A stretch of DNA of 64,000 nucleotides from Sphingomonas vulcanisoli (GTDB lineage: Bacteria > Pseudomonadota > Alphaproteobacteria > Sphingomonadales > Sphingomonadaceae), in contig NZ_JAAOZC010000004.1 of assembly GCF_011761305.1 (NCBI RefSeq), positions 124,001 through 188,000 of the forward strand. Reading direction: 5' to 3'. Below, piece after piece: positions 51,506 to 60,419 of the stretch (position 1 is its first letter; every line of letters starts with the position of its first letter). The position numbers and the translations under genes are program-made. The notes below the pieces were generated by a model. It was not told the origin of the DNA and ran no database searches. It saw nothing but the letters and a program-made list of their open reading frames with translations.

Positions 51506-51997
51506 TCAGCGTCTCGCGCGGTCCAGATCGGCGACCAGTGCGCGCTCGGCGGGCGGCATCAACAGCTCGAGCACCCGCCAGAAGCCGGTCACCGCCTCCT
51601 GCCCGGCCTGGCCATATGCCTCGCTCAAACGCTCCCGCATCAGCTCGAACAGCTCATTCTCGAGCTTGGCGCCGCTCGCCGTCAGATACAGCAGCCGCTG
51701 GCGGCGATCCTCCTGGCCGGCGCGGGTCTCGATGAAATCGCGCTCGGCAAGCTCGCCCAGCACCCGGCCGAGCGATTGCTTGGTGATGCCGAGGATCTTG
51801 AGCAAAGCACCGATCGTCAGCCCGGGCTGACGCGCGACGAAGTAAAGTGCGCGATGGTGCGCCCGGCCCATTCCCTCCTCCGCCAGCAGCTGATCGGTGC
51901 GTTTATAGAGGTGCGAATAGCCGAAATAGAGCAGCTCGGCGCCGCGCCGGATCTCGGGTTCACGCAGGAAAAGCGGGGAAGCAGACGGGACAGTCAC
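51506..51997 (-). CDS. MarR-family transcriptional regulator
   Basis: The 163-residue protein has a winged helix (HHRALYFVARQPGLTIGALLKILGITKQSLGRVLGELAERDFIETRAGQEDRRQRLLYLTASG, about 46-109) flanked by the dimerising helices typical of MarR, including the wing motif EDRRQRLLYLT. Start is GTG at 51997. It is divergent from ilvE with 86 bases between; control of ilvE by this regulator is plausible from position. Confidence 0.9.
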   Translation of the reverse strand: MTVPSASPLFLREPEIRRGAELLYFGYSHLYKRTDQLLAEEGMGRAHHRALYFVARQPGLTIGALLKILGITKQSLGRVLGELAERDFIETRAGQEDRRQRLLYLTASGAKLENELFELMRERLSEAYGQAGQEAVTGFWRVLELLMPPAERALVADLDRARR

Positions 51998-52083
51998 ATT
52001 GACCCTTTTAGCCGCGCGTCGTAGCGGACTGCAACCGGCCTAAGCCGATCTTATGCAACGAAAGCCCAAGAGCGAGACCCGTG

Positions 52084-53172
52084 ATGACTGCCCTGTCCTT
52101 CGCCATCGAAGAGCACCCCGCCCCGCTTGCCGCCAACGCGCGTGCGGAAAAGCTGGTGAGCCCGGGCTTCGGCAGGGTGTTCACCGATCATATGGTCTCG
52201 ATCCGCTATACTGAGGGCGAGGGTTGGCACGACGCCAAGGTGACTGCGCGCGTGCCGCTGATGCTAGATCCAGCCACCGCGGTGCTGCATTATGCGCAGG
52301 AGATTTTCGAAGGCCTCAAGGCCTACCGCACGCCCGAAGGCGGCGCGGCGCTGTTCCGGCCCGAAATGAACGCGCGCCGCTTCGCCGATTCGGCGACGCG
52401 GCTGGCGATGGCGCCGCTGCCGGAAGAATTGTTCCTCGAATCCTGTCGCCGGCTGGTCAGCATCGATCGCGACTGGATCCCCGAGAGCGAAGGCGGATCG
52501 CTCTATCTGCGGCCCTTCATGATCGCCAGCGAGGCATTCCTGGGGGTGAAACCTTCGTCCGAATATCTCTATCTGTGCATCGCCTCCTCGGTCGGCGCTT
52601 ACTTCAAGGGCGGGCCGACCAGCGTGACCCTGTGGATATCCGACGAGTTCACCCGCTCGGCGCCGGGGGGCACGGGTGCAGCCAAGTGCGGCGGCAATTA
52701 TGCCGCCAGCCTGCAGGCGCAGGCCGAGGCGATCCGCGAGGGCTGCGATCAGGTGGTGTTCCTCGATGCGGTCGAGCGCCGCTGGATCGAGGAATTGGGC
52801 GGCATGAACACCTTCTTCGTGTTCGATGACGGCACTCTGCAGACGCCGCCGCTGGGCGGCACGATCCTGCCCGGCGTCACGCGCGATTCGCTGCTGACGC
52901 TGGCTGCGGATCAGGGAATGACGGTGCGCGAAGAGCCCTATGCGATCGATCAATGGGAGGCCGATGCGCGCAGCGGCCGCCTGCGCGAGGCCTTCGCCTG
53001 CGGCACGGCGGCGGTGGTGACGCCGATCGGCCGGGTGCGCGGCCGCGATCGGGATTTCACGATCGGCAACGGCGGCCCGGGCCTGCTGACCGAACAGCTC
53101 CGCACCCAGCTCACCGATATCCAGCGCTGCACCGCACCCGATCCCCATGGCTGGGTAGAGCGCGTGTTCTGA
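52084..53172 (+). CDS. ilvE: Branched-chain amino acid aminotransferase
   Basis: The 362-residue PLP fold-type IV enzyme carries out the last step of valine, leucine and isoleucine synthesis. LHYAQEIFEGLKAYRTPEG (about 63-81), RPFMIASEAFLGVKP, and the PLP lysine in AAKCGGNYAASLQAQAEA (about 200-217) with FLDAVERRWIEELGGMNTFFVF and GTILPGVTRDSLL are all as in the long IlvE subgroup. The ATG at 52084 directly follows an in-frame GTG (52081), so the start is uncertain by one residue. Confidence 0.95.
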   Translation: MTALSFAIEEHPAPLAANARAEKLVSPGFGRVFTDHMVSIRYTEGEGWHDAKVTARVPLMLDPATAVLHYAQEIFEGLKAYRTPEGGAALFRPEMNARRFADSATRLAMAPLPEELFLESCRRLVSIDRDWIPESEGGSLYLRPFMIASEAFLGVKPSSEYLYLCIASSVGAYFKGGPTSVTLWISDEFTRSAPGGTGAAKCGGNYAASLQAQAEAIREGCDQVVFLDAVERRWIEELGGMNTFFVFDDGTLQTPPLGGTILPGVTRDSLLTLAADQGMTVREEPYAIDQWEADARSGRLREAFACGTAAVVTPIGRVRGRDRDFTIGNGGPGLLTEQLRTQLTDIQRCTAPDPHGWVERVF

Positions 53173-53178
53173 CGACTT

Positions 53179-53324
53179 CCCCTCTCCCGCAAGCGGGAGA
53201 GGGAGGGGCCCGCATATCGAGCATAGCGAGATATGTGGGAGGGTGAGGGCACGAGGGCGAAGCCCGAGTTCCACCCTCTCAACGTCGCTCACCCTCACCC
53301 AACCCTCTCCCTCAAGGGAGAGAG
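53179..53324. repeat. CCCTCTCCCGC-type composite repeat
   Basis: CCCCTCTCCCGC AA GCGGGAGAGGGAGGGG opens it, a CATATCGAGCATAGCGAGATATG hairpin and CCACCCTC...GAGGGTG pairs follow, and CCCTCTCCCTCAAGGGAGAG closes it. Same subfamily as 19346. It lies between convergent ilvE and the SGNH esterase. Confidence 0.8.
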
Positions 53325-53325
53325 C

Positions 53326-54141
53326 TTAAGGAGCGACCCCCGCCCGCGCGATCGCGGCGCGGGTGAGCGGGGCCATCGCGATATAGCCCGCCGCGCTCGG
53401 GTGGACGCCGTCGAGCGTCATTTCAGGCCGCATCGATCCATCGGGCAGGCCGATCGCCGGCGCATAATCGACGAAGATCACGCCTTCCCGATCGGCGAGC
53501 GCGCGCAGCCGGGCGTTGAGCGCGGCAATCACCGGCGCGGGCGCGATCTGCGGCGCCCAGGGCATGCGCGCGGCGGGCGGGACGGCGGCGAGCACCACCT
53601 TGATCCCCGCCGCCTTGGCCAGCGTCACCATCGCCGCGATATTCTGCTCGACGGTCTCAAACGTCGAAGGTCCGGTATTGCCCGCGACATCGTTGGTGCC
53701 CGCCATGATGTGAACGACGCGCGGACGCAGCGCGAGCACGTCGGCGGAAAAGCGCAGCAGCATCTGCGGCGTCGTCTGGCCGCTGATGCCGCGATCCACC
53801 CAGCCGTTGCGGAACAGCGCGGGATCGCCATAGCCCCAGGCCTGCGTGATCGAATCGCCCATGAAGACGACTCGGCGCGCGGCGGCGGGCTGCGCCTTCA
53901 GCGAGAGGTTTTCCAGCCGGTAATGGCAAAGATCGGGCCAGTCCGCGCGCCGCTGCTCGGCATAGGCCGCGTTATAGGCATTCAGCGATGCGGGCGGCGG
54001 GATGGTGGCGTGGTTGGCCGGCGCGTACATCGCATTGCGCCACGCGACGAGTTCCGGCGGAATCGGCAACGGCGGCGGGCAGGGATTTTCGGTGATGCCG
54101 GTCACCGCGATTGCTGCGGCGAAGAGCGCGGGCAAGGCCAT
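53326..54141 (-). CDS. Exported SGNH/GDSL hydrolase
   Basis: The 271-residue protein has a short signal-like N-terminus (ALPALFAAAIAVTG) and the SGNH blocks: FMGDSITQAW (block I, Ser about 98), DRGISGQTTPQM (block II, Gly), MAGTNDVAGN (block III, Asn) and DGVHPSAAGY (block V, Asp-His). Likely a periplasmic esterase acting on carbohydrate esters or lipids. A TTG at 54150 could extend it by three residues. It lies just downstream of tRNA-Gln. Confidence 0.88.
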   Translation of the reverse strand: MALPALFAAAIAVTGITENPCPPPLPIPPELVAWRNAMYAPANHATIPPPASLNAYNAAYAEQRRADWPDLCHYRLENLSLKAQPAAARRVVFMGDSITQAWGYGDPALFRNGWVDRGISGQTTPQMLLRFSADVLALRPRVVHIMAGTNDVAGNTGPSTFETVEQNIAAMVTLAKAAGIKVVLAAVPPAARMPWAPQIAPAPVIAALNARLRALADREGVIFVDYAPAIGLPDGSMRPEMTLDGVHPSAAGYIAMAPLTRAAIARAGVAP

Positions 54142-54162
54142 CCGGTGCAACGCTTCCGTGTT

Positions 54163-54237
54163 TGGCTGGGGCGGGAGGATTCGAACCTCCGAATGGCGGC
54201 ACCAAAAGCCGCTGCCTTACCACTTGGCGACGCCCCA
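54163..54237 (-). tRNA. tRNA-Gln (UUG)
   Basis: Acceptor TGGGGCG/CGCCCCA with discriminator G and encoded CCA, D-arm GCC...GGC with AAGTGGTAA loop, anticodon stem GCGGC/GCCGC with loop TTTTGGT and anticodon TTG (54205-54203), and T-arm GGAGG TTCGAAT CCTCC. The U1-A72 opening pair is typical of tRNA-Gln. Confidence 0.92.
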
Positions 54238-54251
54238 ACGGAGGCACGCCC

Positions 54252-54974
54252 TTAGAGGGGAGTGTTGCGGGAGGGCAAGGTCTCGAATCGGGTGCGGCGG
54301 TTGTGGAGGTGGGTGATCGCGGCGGCGCCGAGGATCGGGGCGATCAGATTGACGATGGGGACGAGGAACAGCGCGGTCATCGCCGCGCCGATCGCCCAGC
54401 GATCGCCGCGGGTGGCGCGGAGCCAGGCGCGGCGGCTGATGCGGTCGCCATGGCGCAGCGCGACCATCGCGCCGAGATCGTGGCCGAAGGCGGCGCCGTT
54501 GACGATCACGAACAGGATCAGCGGGCCGATGCCCGTCACCAGGAGCAGCAGGTAAAAGGGCAAGGCGATCAGATTATAGAGCAGAACGCGCAGCGCCGAG
54601 GCGAGGCCGAGCCAGGCGCCGCGCGCTATCCCCATCGGGCGGGCGGCAGCGGCGGCCTGCGGGTAATGCCGCGCCTCGACCACGCTAATAACGCGATCCA
54701 TGTAGGCCGAGATCACGCCGAGCGCGACGGCGGGGAAGAGCAGCCAGATCGCCAGCGCGATCAGCGCCAGCGCGCCGAAGCTCCCGCCGGCCAGGCCGAG
54801 CGGACAGCTATCGTCGCCGATCCAGCCGCAGGGATCGACGCCTTGCAATGCCCAGACGGCGAGGCTCCCAAGCGCGGCGAAGATCAGCAAGGTGAGGAGC
54901 AGCGAGCGGAGGAGAATGGCGAGGATGCGCCGATCCGCGAGATCGCCGATAGCCAGGGTGAGCGCGGGGGACAT
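54252..54974 (-). CDS. EI24 domain membrane protein (CysZ-like)
   Basis: The 240-residue protein has about five to six hydrophobic segments and the EI24/CysZ pattern SPALTLAIGDLADRRILAILLRSLLLTLLIF at the start, LLFPAVALGVISAYMDRVISVVEARHYP and IVNGAAFGHDLGAMVALRH (about 157-175). CysZ members transport sulfate; others in this family are uncharacterised. Ends with an amphipathic, Arg-rich tail. It precedes tRNA-Gln on the same strand. Confidence 0.84.
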   Translation of the reverse strand: MSPALTLAIGDLADRRILAILLRSLLLTLLIFAALGSLAVWALQGVDPCGWIGDDSCPLGLAGGSFGALALIALAIWLLFPAVALGVISAYMDRVISVVEARHYPQAAAAARPMGIARGAWLGLASALRVLLYNLIALPFYLLLLVTGIGPLILFVIVNGAAFGHDLGAMVALRHGDRISRRAWLRATRGDRWAIGAAMTALFLVPIVNLIAPILGAAAITHLHNRRTRFETLPSRNTPL

Positions 54975-55008
54975 TGCGGGAGAACAGTGCGCCGGCTGAC
55001 CTGTTCCA

Positions 55009-55135
55009 ATCCTCCCCCGCCAGGGGGAGGTGGCAGCGCAGCTGACGGAGGGGGAGGATGCGGCGACCTATGATAGGGCGGCCCCGACCGCCCCCTCCGA
55101 CGCCTCTGGCGCCACCTCCCCCTAGCGGGGGAGGA
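55009..55135. repeat. CCTCCCCC-type palindromic repeat
   Basis: ATCCTCCCCCGCCAGGGGGAGG opens and CCTCCCCCTAGCGGGGGAGGA closes, with GGAGGGGGAGG / CCCCCTCCG inside and a GCGGCCCCGACCGCC hairpin. A variant of the GGGGAGG family with five-base G/C runs. It lies between glk (downstream on the minus strand) and the EI24 gene, both read leftward, so it is between co-directional genes. Confidence 0.8.
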
Positions 55136-55143
55136 AAAGCAAT

Positions 55144-56112
55144 TTAGCCCACCCGCTTCGCATATGCCGCCGCAGCACCCAGCAAGCCCGGCTGCGGATA
55201 GGTGATCAGCTTCACCGGGATCGACGCCATCCGCCGCTCGAAGCGGCCCTTGGCGGTGAAGCGTTCGGCGAAGCCCGAGAGCGCCAGCCGGTCCTTGAGC
55301 CGCAGGCCGAGCCCGCCCGCGATCACCACCCCGTGCGCGCCATGCTCCAGCGCCAGATCGCCGGCCACCGCGCCCAGCGACAGGCAGAAGCGATCGAGCG
55401 CCGCCGCCGCATGGGGATCGCTGCCCTCCAGCGCGGCGGTCCACAGCGTCTTGTCGTCGCCGGGCACCACCGCCCGCCCGTCGCGCTGCGCCAGCGCCTG
55501 ATAGATTTCCGAAAGGCCGGGGCCGGAGACGATCCGTTCGTTGGAGACGCGGCGATAGCGTTGGCGGGCCAGCGCCAGGATCGCATCCTCGATCACGTCC
55601 AGCGGCGCGAAATCGCCGTGGCCGCCCTCGGTTTCGATCACATGCAGGCCGCTCGCATCGCGCAGGATCAAAGCCACGCCGAGCCCCGTGCCCGGCCCGA
55701 CGACGCTGATCACCCCGGTTGCGGGCAAAGGCTCGTCCGGCCCGCACAGATGATGCAGATCGTGCGGCTCTACCGCCGCGACCGCATAAGCGACCGCGCC
55801 GAAATCGTTGATCAGCAGGAAATCATCGACATCCAGCTCCTGCTTCAAGGCGGAGGGCCGGATCACCCAGGGGTTGTTGGTGAGCTTGATCGCATCGCCC
55901 TCGATCGGGGCGGCGATGGCGATCACCACCGCGCGGGGCAGCTTGCTTCCCGCTTTCTCCTCGAACGCGCCCCAAGCCAGCGCGAAGCTCGCATAATCGG
56001 CGGTATGGAGCGTCACCTCGGGCGCAATGGACGTGACCTTGCCGCCCGCCACATCGGCGATCGCGAAGCGGACGTTGGTCCCGCCGAGATCGACCGCGAC
56101 GACCTGGATCAT
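55144..56112 (-). CDS. glk: Glucokinase
   Basis: The 322-residue ROK-unrelated Glk-family enzyme phosphorylates glucose with ATP. AVDLGGTNVRFAIADV (about 6-21, phosphate-binding), NNPWVI, LINDFGAVAYAVAAV with the catalytic Asp (about 101), GPGTGLGVALIL and ETEGGHGDFAPL (about 159-170) are all conserved. Ugd precedes it by five bases, so UDP-glucose oxidation and glucose entry share a transcript. Confidence 0.95.
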   Translation of the reverse strand: MIQVVAVDLGGTNVRFAIADVAGGKVTSIAPEVTLHTADYASFALAWGAFEEKAGSKLPRAVVIAIAAPIEGDAIKLTNNPWVIRPSALKQELDVDDFLLINDFGAVAYAVAAVEPHDLHHLCGPDEPLPATGVISVVGPGTGLGVALILRDASGLHVIETEGGHGDFAPLDVIEDAILALARQRYRRVSNERIVSGPGLSEIYQALAQRDGRAVVPGDDKTLWTAALEGSDPHAAAALDRFCLSLGAVAGDLALEHGAHGVVIAGGLGLRLKDRLALSGFAERFTAKGRFERRMASIPVKLITYPQPGLLGAAAAYAKRVG

Positions 56113-56117
56113 GGCGT

Positions 56118-57461
56118 TCAGCCCTCGGCCTTGGCCAGCTCCCCGACGAGGCCGTTGCCGCGGCCGACGCTGGTATAGTCGAAGCCCGCCTTCTCGGCCT
56201 CATCGATCGGGTAGATGTTGCGCAGATCGACCAGCACCGGCGTCTTGAGCAGGCCCTTGAGCCGGGCGAGATCGAGCGCGCGATAGGCATCCCATTCGGT
56301 GACGATCACCAGCGCATCGGCCCCGTCCGCGGCCGCATAGGGATCGGCGACGAATTCGACGTCCTTCAGCACCTTGGCGGCCTGCTCCACGCCCTCGGGA
56401 TCGTGCGCCTTCACGGTGGCGCCCGCATCCTGCAGCGCCTGGATCACCGCCAGACTGGGGGCATCGCGCATGTCATCGGTGTTGGGCTTGAAGGTCAGAC
56501 CCAAGATGCCGACGGTCTTGCCGCGCACATCGCCGCCCATCGCCTTGATCACCTTGCGGCCCATCGCGCGCTTGCGGGCATCGTTGACCTGCACCACCGC
56601 CTCGACGATCCGCACCGGCGTATCATAATCGTCGGCGGTCTTGAGCAAAGCCAGCGTATCTTTGGGGAAGCACGAACCGCCATAACCGGGGCCGGCGTGG
56701 AGGAACTTGGCGCCGATGCGGCCATCGAGGCCGATGCCGCGCGACACATCCTGCACATTGGCGCCGACCGCCTCGCAGAGATCGGCGATCTCATTGATGA
56801 AGGTGATCTTGGTCGCCAGGAAGGCGTTGGCGGCATATTTGATCAGCTCGCTCGTCCGCCGCGCGGTGAACAGGATCGGCGAGCGATTGAGATAGAGCGG
56901 GCGATAGATGGCACGCATCACCTCTTTCGCTGCCTCCTCCTCGGTGCCGACGACGACGCGATCGGGACGCTTGAAATCGTCGATCGCCGCGCCTTCGCGC
57001 AGGAACTCGGGGTTGGAGCAGACGTAGATCTCCTTGCCCGGCGCGCCCTCGCGCATGATCCGCTCGACTTCGTCGCCGGTGCCGACGGGCACGGTCGATT
57101 TGGTGACGATCACGGTCTTGCCCTTCACCGCCTTGGCGATCTCTTCCGAGGCGGCATAGACATAGGAGAGATCGGCATGGCCATCGCCGCGGCGGGACGG
57201 CGTGCCGACCGCGATGAACACCGCGTCCGCATCGGCGACGCCCGCGGCGAGATCGGTGGTGAAGGACAGGCGGCCCGCCTTGACGTTGGTCGCGACCAGC
57301 GCATCCAGGCCCGGTTCGTAGATCGGCATGACGCCGGCCTCGAGCTTTTCGATCTTGGCGGCGTCCTTGTCGACGCAGATCACGTCATGCCCGAAATCCG
57401 AAAAACAGGCGCCCGAGACGAGCCCGACATAGCCCGTACCGATCATCGTAATGCGCATCAT
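56118..57461 (-). CDS. ugd: UDP-glucose 6-dehydrogenase
   Basis: The 447-residue enzyme oxidises UDP-glucose to UDP-glucuronate with two NAD+. N-terminal Rossmann MIGTGYVGLVSGACFSDFGHDVICVDKD (about 6-33), VGTPSRRGDGHADLSYV, the STVPVGTG motif, ELIKYAANAFLATKITFINEIADLC and the catalytic cysteine in GPGYGGSCFPKDTLAL (about 253-268) are intact. Provides precursor for exopolysaccharide or glycolipid (for sphingomonads, glucuronosyl sphingolipids). Starts the ugd-glk pair. Confidence 0.96.
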   Translation of the reverse strand: MMRITMIGTGYVGLVSGACFSDFGHDVICVDKDAAKIEKLEAGVMPIYEPGLDALVATNVKAGRLSFTTDLAAGVADADAVFIAVGTPSRRGDGHADLSYVYAASEEIAKAVKGKTVIVTKSTVPVGTGDEVERIMREGAPGKEIYVCSNPEFLREGAAIDDFKRPDRVVVGTEEEAAKEVMRAIYRPLYLNRSPILFTARRTSELIKYAANAFLATKITFINEIADLCEAVGANVQDVSRGIGLDGRIGAKFLHAGPGYGGSCFPKDTLALLKTADDYDTPVRIVEAVVQVNDARKRAMGRKVIKAMGGDVRGKTVGILGLTFKPNTDDMRDAPSLAVIQALQDAGATVKAHDPEGVEQAAKVLKDVEFVADPYAAADGADALVIVTEWDAYRALDLARLKGLLKTPVLVDLRNIYPIDEAEKAGFDYTSVGRGNGLVGELAKAEG

Positions 57462-57528
57462 CTACCCCTGTGAACCCGCATGAAGCGCCTTTGCCTCTAA
57501 CCGCTGCACCCTGCTTTGCAATGCAGCA

Positions 57529-58323
57529 TCAGCGCGCGGCGGCGGCCATTTCCCGATTGCGCAGGATCGCGGCCTGCAGCGTATCGCGCAGCAGCGGGCG
57601 CAGCGCCTCGGGCTGATCGAGCACATCCAGCCCCTTGCGCGTGCTGCCACCCGGGCTGGCAACGCGATCGGCGAGCGCACCCGGGCTCTCCTCCGATCCC
57701 GCCGCGAGCAGCCCCGCGCCGGCGACGGTGGCGATCGCCATCCGCTCGGCCTGTGCGGGATCGAGGCCGACGTCGGCCCCTGCCGCCGCAAGCGCATCGA
57801 TAAAGCGGAACAGGAAGGCCGGGCCCGATCCGGCCAGCGCGGTGACCGCATCGAACAGGCTCTCGTCCACCCATTCGACCAGACCGAGCGGCGCCATCAG
57901 CCCGGCGATGCGCTCTTCCTCGGCGATGCCGTCGGTGCAAAGCGCGACGACCCCTTGCCCGATCACGACCGGCGTGTTGGGCATGGCGCGAACGATGGTA
58001 TGCGGCGTGGGGAAGCGCTGGCGCAGCGCGGCGAGATCAACGCCCGCCAGGATCGACACCAACAACGTCTCGGGCGCCAGCAGCGGCGCGAGCCAGGGCG
58101 CGACCGCATCGATCATCTGCGGCTTGACGCCGAGCAGCACCATGGCCGGCACCGCGCCATCGGGCGGCGCGGAATCGAGCACGGTGACCCCCTCGGCAAA
58201 GGGCGCGCCCGATTTGCGGATGATGGTGAGCTGCGCGGGATCGAGCCCGGTTTCCAGCCACCGCCGCAGCATCGCGCCCGCCATATTGCCGCAGCCGATC
58301 GACCAGATCGGGCCTTCGATCAT
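57529..58323 (-). CDS. proC: Pyrroline-5-carboxylate reductase
   Basis: The 264-residue enzyme makes proline from 1-pyrroline-5-carboxylate with NAD(P)H. WSIGCGNMAGAMLRRWLETG (about 7-26) is the nucleotide site, ILLG-type VLLGVKPQMID follows, and VTALAGSGPAFLFRFIDALAAAGADVGL plus VASPGGSTRKGLDVL (about 226-240) form the conserved active region. The start at 58323 follows AAGGA. It trails the helix-hairpin-helix gene by 19 bases, indicating one transcript. Confidence 0.95.
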   Translation of the reverse strand: MIEGPIWSIGCGNMAGAMLRRWLETGLDPAQLTIIRKSGAPFAEGVTVLDSAPPDGAVPAMVLLGVKPQMIDAVAPWLAPLLAPETLLVSILAGVDLAALRQRFPTPHTIVRAMPNTPVVIGQGVVALCTDGIAEEERIAGLMAPLGLVEWVDESLFDAVTALAGSGPAFLFRFIDALAAAGADVGLDPAQAERMAIATVAGAGLLAAGSEESPGALADRVASPGGSTRKGLDVLDQPEALRPLLRDTLQAAILRNREMAAAAR

Positions 58324-58342
58324 GCTTCCATCCTTAGCTGCG

Positions 58343-58870
58343 TCACCCGAGCTTGCCGTAGGCCTCCTCGAACGCCGCGGTATCGCCCTTGGCCAGCAAG
58401 CGCGCCTGTTCCACCCATTTGTCCCGCCGGATGCGGCCCTTGAACGCGCCAAGTTGCGCGTCGATCGCCTGGACATCGCCCTCGTCCCACGCTGCGATCT
58501 GCGCGAAGGTGGTGACGCCGAGTTCGTTGAGCCGGGTCGCGGCCTTGGGGCCGAGGCCCTTGAGCGTGGTCAGCGTATCGCCCGCATGCGTCACCTGATC
58601 CTGGCCCGAAGGATGCGCGTCCAGCCCCATGAACTGATCGACGACATCCTCGATCGCCGCCGAAACCTCCGAACCGACGCCATGGCCTTCGGCGGTGGGC
58701 GCAGTGGCCGGAGCGGGCGTGACTTTGGCGACCGGCGCGGGGCGCTGATTGAGCATCGCCTCGGGCTTGCCCTCGAACGACACATGCTGCTTGCGGCCAC
58801 GGACAAGGAAGAAGAACAGCGCGACCAGAACGACGATCACGGCGATGATAAGGATCGTAGTCTGGTTCAT
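58343..58870 (-). CDS. Membrane-anchored protein with helix-hairpin-helix domain
   Basis: The 175-residue protein has an N-terminal membrane helix (ILIIAVIVVLVALFFFLV, about 6-23), a Pro/Ala-rich spacer (about 40-65) and a C-terminal domain LTTLKGLGPKAATRLNELGVTTFAQIAAWDEGDVQAIDAQLGAFKGRIRRDKWVEQARLLA (about 100-160). That domain matches the predicted 5'-nuclease-like HhH module also fused to NuoE in some alphaproteobacteria. It may tether DNA or a protein to the membrane. Co-transcribed with proC. Confidence 0.76.
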   Translation of the reverse strand: MNQTTILIIAVIVVLVALFFFLVRGRKQHVSFEGKPEAMLNQRPAPVAKVTPAPATAPTAEGHGVGSEVSAAIEDVVDQFMGLDAHPSGQDQVTHAGDTLTTLKGLGPKAATRLNELGVTTFAQIAAWDEGDVQAIDAQLGAFKGRIRRDKWVEQARLLAKGDTAAFEEAYGKLG

Positions 58871-58971
58871 GACATCCCTGTTGTGTGCGGGCCTGGTGCA
58901 CCGGCTTGCGCGCGCCTCTAGCTTCCCGAATGCGATAAAGGCAAGTTAGGGCAGTACCCACCTCGCTAACT

Positions 58972-59026
58972 CGTTTGTGTCGAGCGAAGTCGAGACACGT
59001 CCCTCGACTTCGCTCGGGACAGACGG
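58972..59026. repeat. TCGACTTCGCTCG-type palindromic repeat
   Basis: GTGTCGAGCGAAGTCGAGACACGT followed by CCCTCGACTTCGCTCGGGAC; the two modules form nested hairpins. The same modules lie inside rnr (2321-2388) and before xseA (60335-60415). It is intergenic between purD and the HhH gene, both read leftward. Confidence 0.85.
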
Positions 59027-59035
59027 TGTTGTGGC

Positions 59036-60313
59036 TTACCTCCGCTCCCGCGCCACTTCGCGCCAGCCGATGTCGCGGCGGCAGAAGCCGGAGGGGAAAT
59101 CGATCCGGTCGACCGCGGCATAGGCCTTGGCCTGCGCTTCGGTGACGCTCGCGCCGGTCGCGGTCACCGCCAGCACGCGGCCGCCGTTGGCGATGAGCTG
59201 CCTATCCCGCAGCGCCGTGCCCGCCTGGAAGACGATCGCCCCGCCCCTCTCGGCGGCTTCAATCCCCGCGATCGATCCGCCTTTCTCGGGCGTGCCCGGA
59301 TAGCCCTTCGCCGCCAGCACCACGGTCAAGGCGGTACGATCGGCCAGCGTGGGAGGATCGGTCTCGCCCAGCCGCCCCTCGGCCACTGCCAGCATCAGAT
59401 CGATCAGGCAGCCGCCGAAGCGCGGCATCAACACCTGCGCCTCGGGATCGCCGAAGCGCGCATTATATTCGATCAGCTTCGGCCCCTCGGCGGTGAGCAT
59501 CAGCCCCGCGTAGAGTACGCCGGCATACGGCGTGCCCGCCTCCGCCATCGCCTTGACCGTGGGTGCGATGATCTCGCGCATCGCTCGGGCCTCAAGCTCG
59601 GGCGTCAGCACGCGCGCCGGGCTGTAGGCGCCCATACCGCCGGTGTTGGGGCCGATATCGCCATCGCCGACGCGCTTGTGATCCTGTGCCGATCCAAACG
59701 GCACGAAGCTGATGCCATCGGTGATCGCGAAGAAGCTTGCCTCCTCGCCCTCCAGAAATTCCTCGATCACCACCTCGGCGCCCGCGCCGCCGAACGCGCC
59801 ATCGAACATATCGTCGATCGCCGCTACTGCCTCCGCAGCGGTAGCAGGGATCACCACGCCCTTGCCCGCCGCGAGGCCGTCCGCCTTGATGACGACCGGC
59901 AGCCCGAAGCGGGGCAAAGCAGCCTTGGCATCGGCGGCATTGGTAAAGCGACCATAAGCGGCGGTCGGGATGCCGGCCCGGGCGCACAGATCCTTGGTGA
60001 AGCCCTTCGATCCTTCGAGCTGCGCGGCGGCGGCGGTCGGCCCGAACACCAGCACACCATCCTCCTTCAGCCGATCCGCCAGCCCTGCGACCAAAGGCTG
60101 CTCCGGCCCGACCACCACTAGCCCGACATTCTCGTCGCGCGCGAAGGCGACGATCGATTCGATGTGCGCGGGATCGAGATCGACGCATTCGGCATGCTGC
60201 GCGATCCCCGGATTTCCGGGCGCGGCGTAAAGCTTGGTCAGCCGCGGCGATTGCGCCAGCTTCCACGCCAGCGCATGCTCGCGCCCGCCCGAACCGATGA
60301 GCAGGACGATCAT
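59036..60313 (-). CDS. purD: Phosphoribosylamine-glycine ligase PurD
   Basis: The 425-residue ATP-grasp enzyme makes glycinamide ribonucleotide, the second step of purine synthesis. [23 protein letters not shown] (1-23), the ATP-grasp region [16 protein letters not shown] (about 141-156), [19 protein letters not shown], and [19 protein letters not shown] (about 224-242) plus [15 protein letters not shown] are diagnostic. Divergent from xseA with a palindromic repeat between the two starts. Confidence 0.97.
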   Translation of the reverse strand: MIVLLIGSGGREHALAWKLAQSPRLTKLYAAPGNPGIAQHAECVDLDPAHIESIVAFARDENVGLVVVGPEQPLVAGLADRLKEDGVLVFGPTAAAAQLEGSKGFTKDLCARAGIPTAAYGRFTNAADAKAALPRFGLPVVIKADGLAAGKGVVIPATAAEAVAAIDDMFDGAFGGAGAEVVIEEFLEGEEASFFAITDGISFVPFGSAQDHKRVGDGDIGPNTGGMGAYSPARVLTPELEARAMREIIAPTVKAMAEAGTPYAGVLYAGLMLTAEGPKLIEYNARFGDPEAQVLMPRFGGCLIDLMLAVAEGRLGETDPPTLADRTALTVVLAAKGYPGTPEKGGSIAGIEAAERGGAIVFQAGTALRDRQLIANGGRVLAVTATGASVTEAQAKAYAAVDRIDFPSGFCRRDIGWREVARERR

Positions 60314-60334
60314 CCTATCTATCTTCCCTCTTCC

Positions 60335-60415
60335 CCGTTCGTCCCGAGCGTAGTCGAGGGACGTGCAACGGGCGCTGTGCTAACGTGTCTCGACTTCGCT
60401 CGACACGAACGGAGA
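60335..60415. repeat. TCGACTTCGCTCG-type repeat in the purD-xseA divergent region
   Basis: CCGTTCGTCCCGAGCGTAGTCGAGGGACGT, an 18-base centre, then ACGTGTCTCGACTTCGCTCGACACGAACGG. The outer CCGTTCGT/ACGAACGG ends pair. The element fills most of the divergent intergenic region, and its right end (CGGAGAA) holds the ribosome binding site of xseA. Confidence 0.85.
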
Positions 60416-60419
60416 AATA

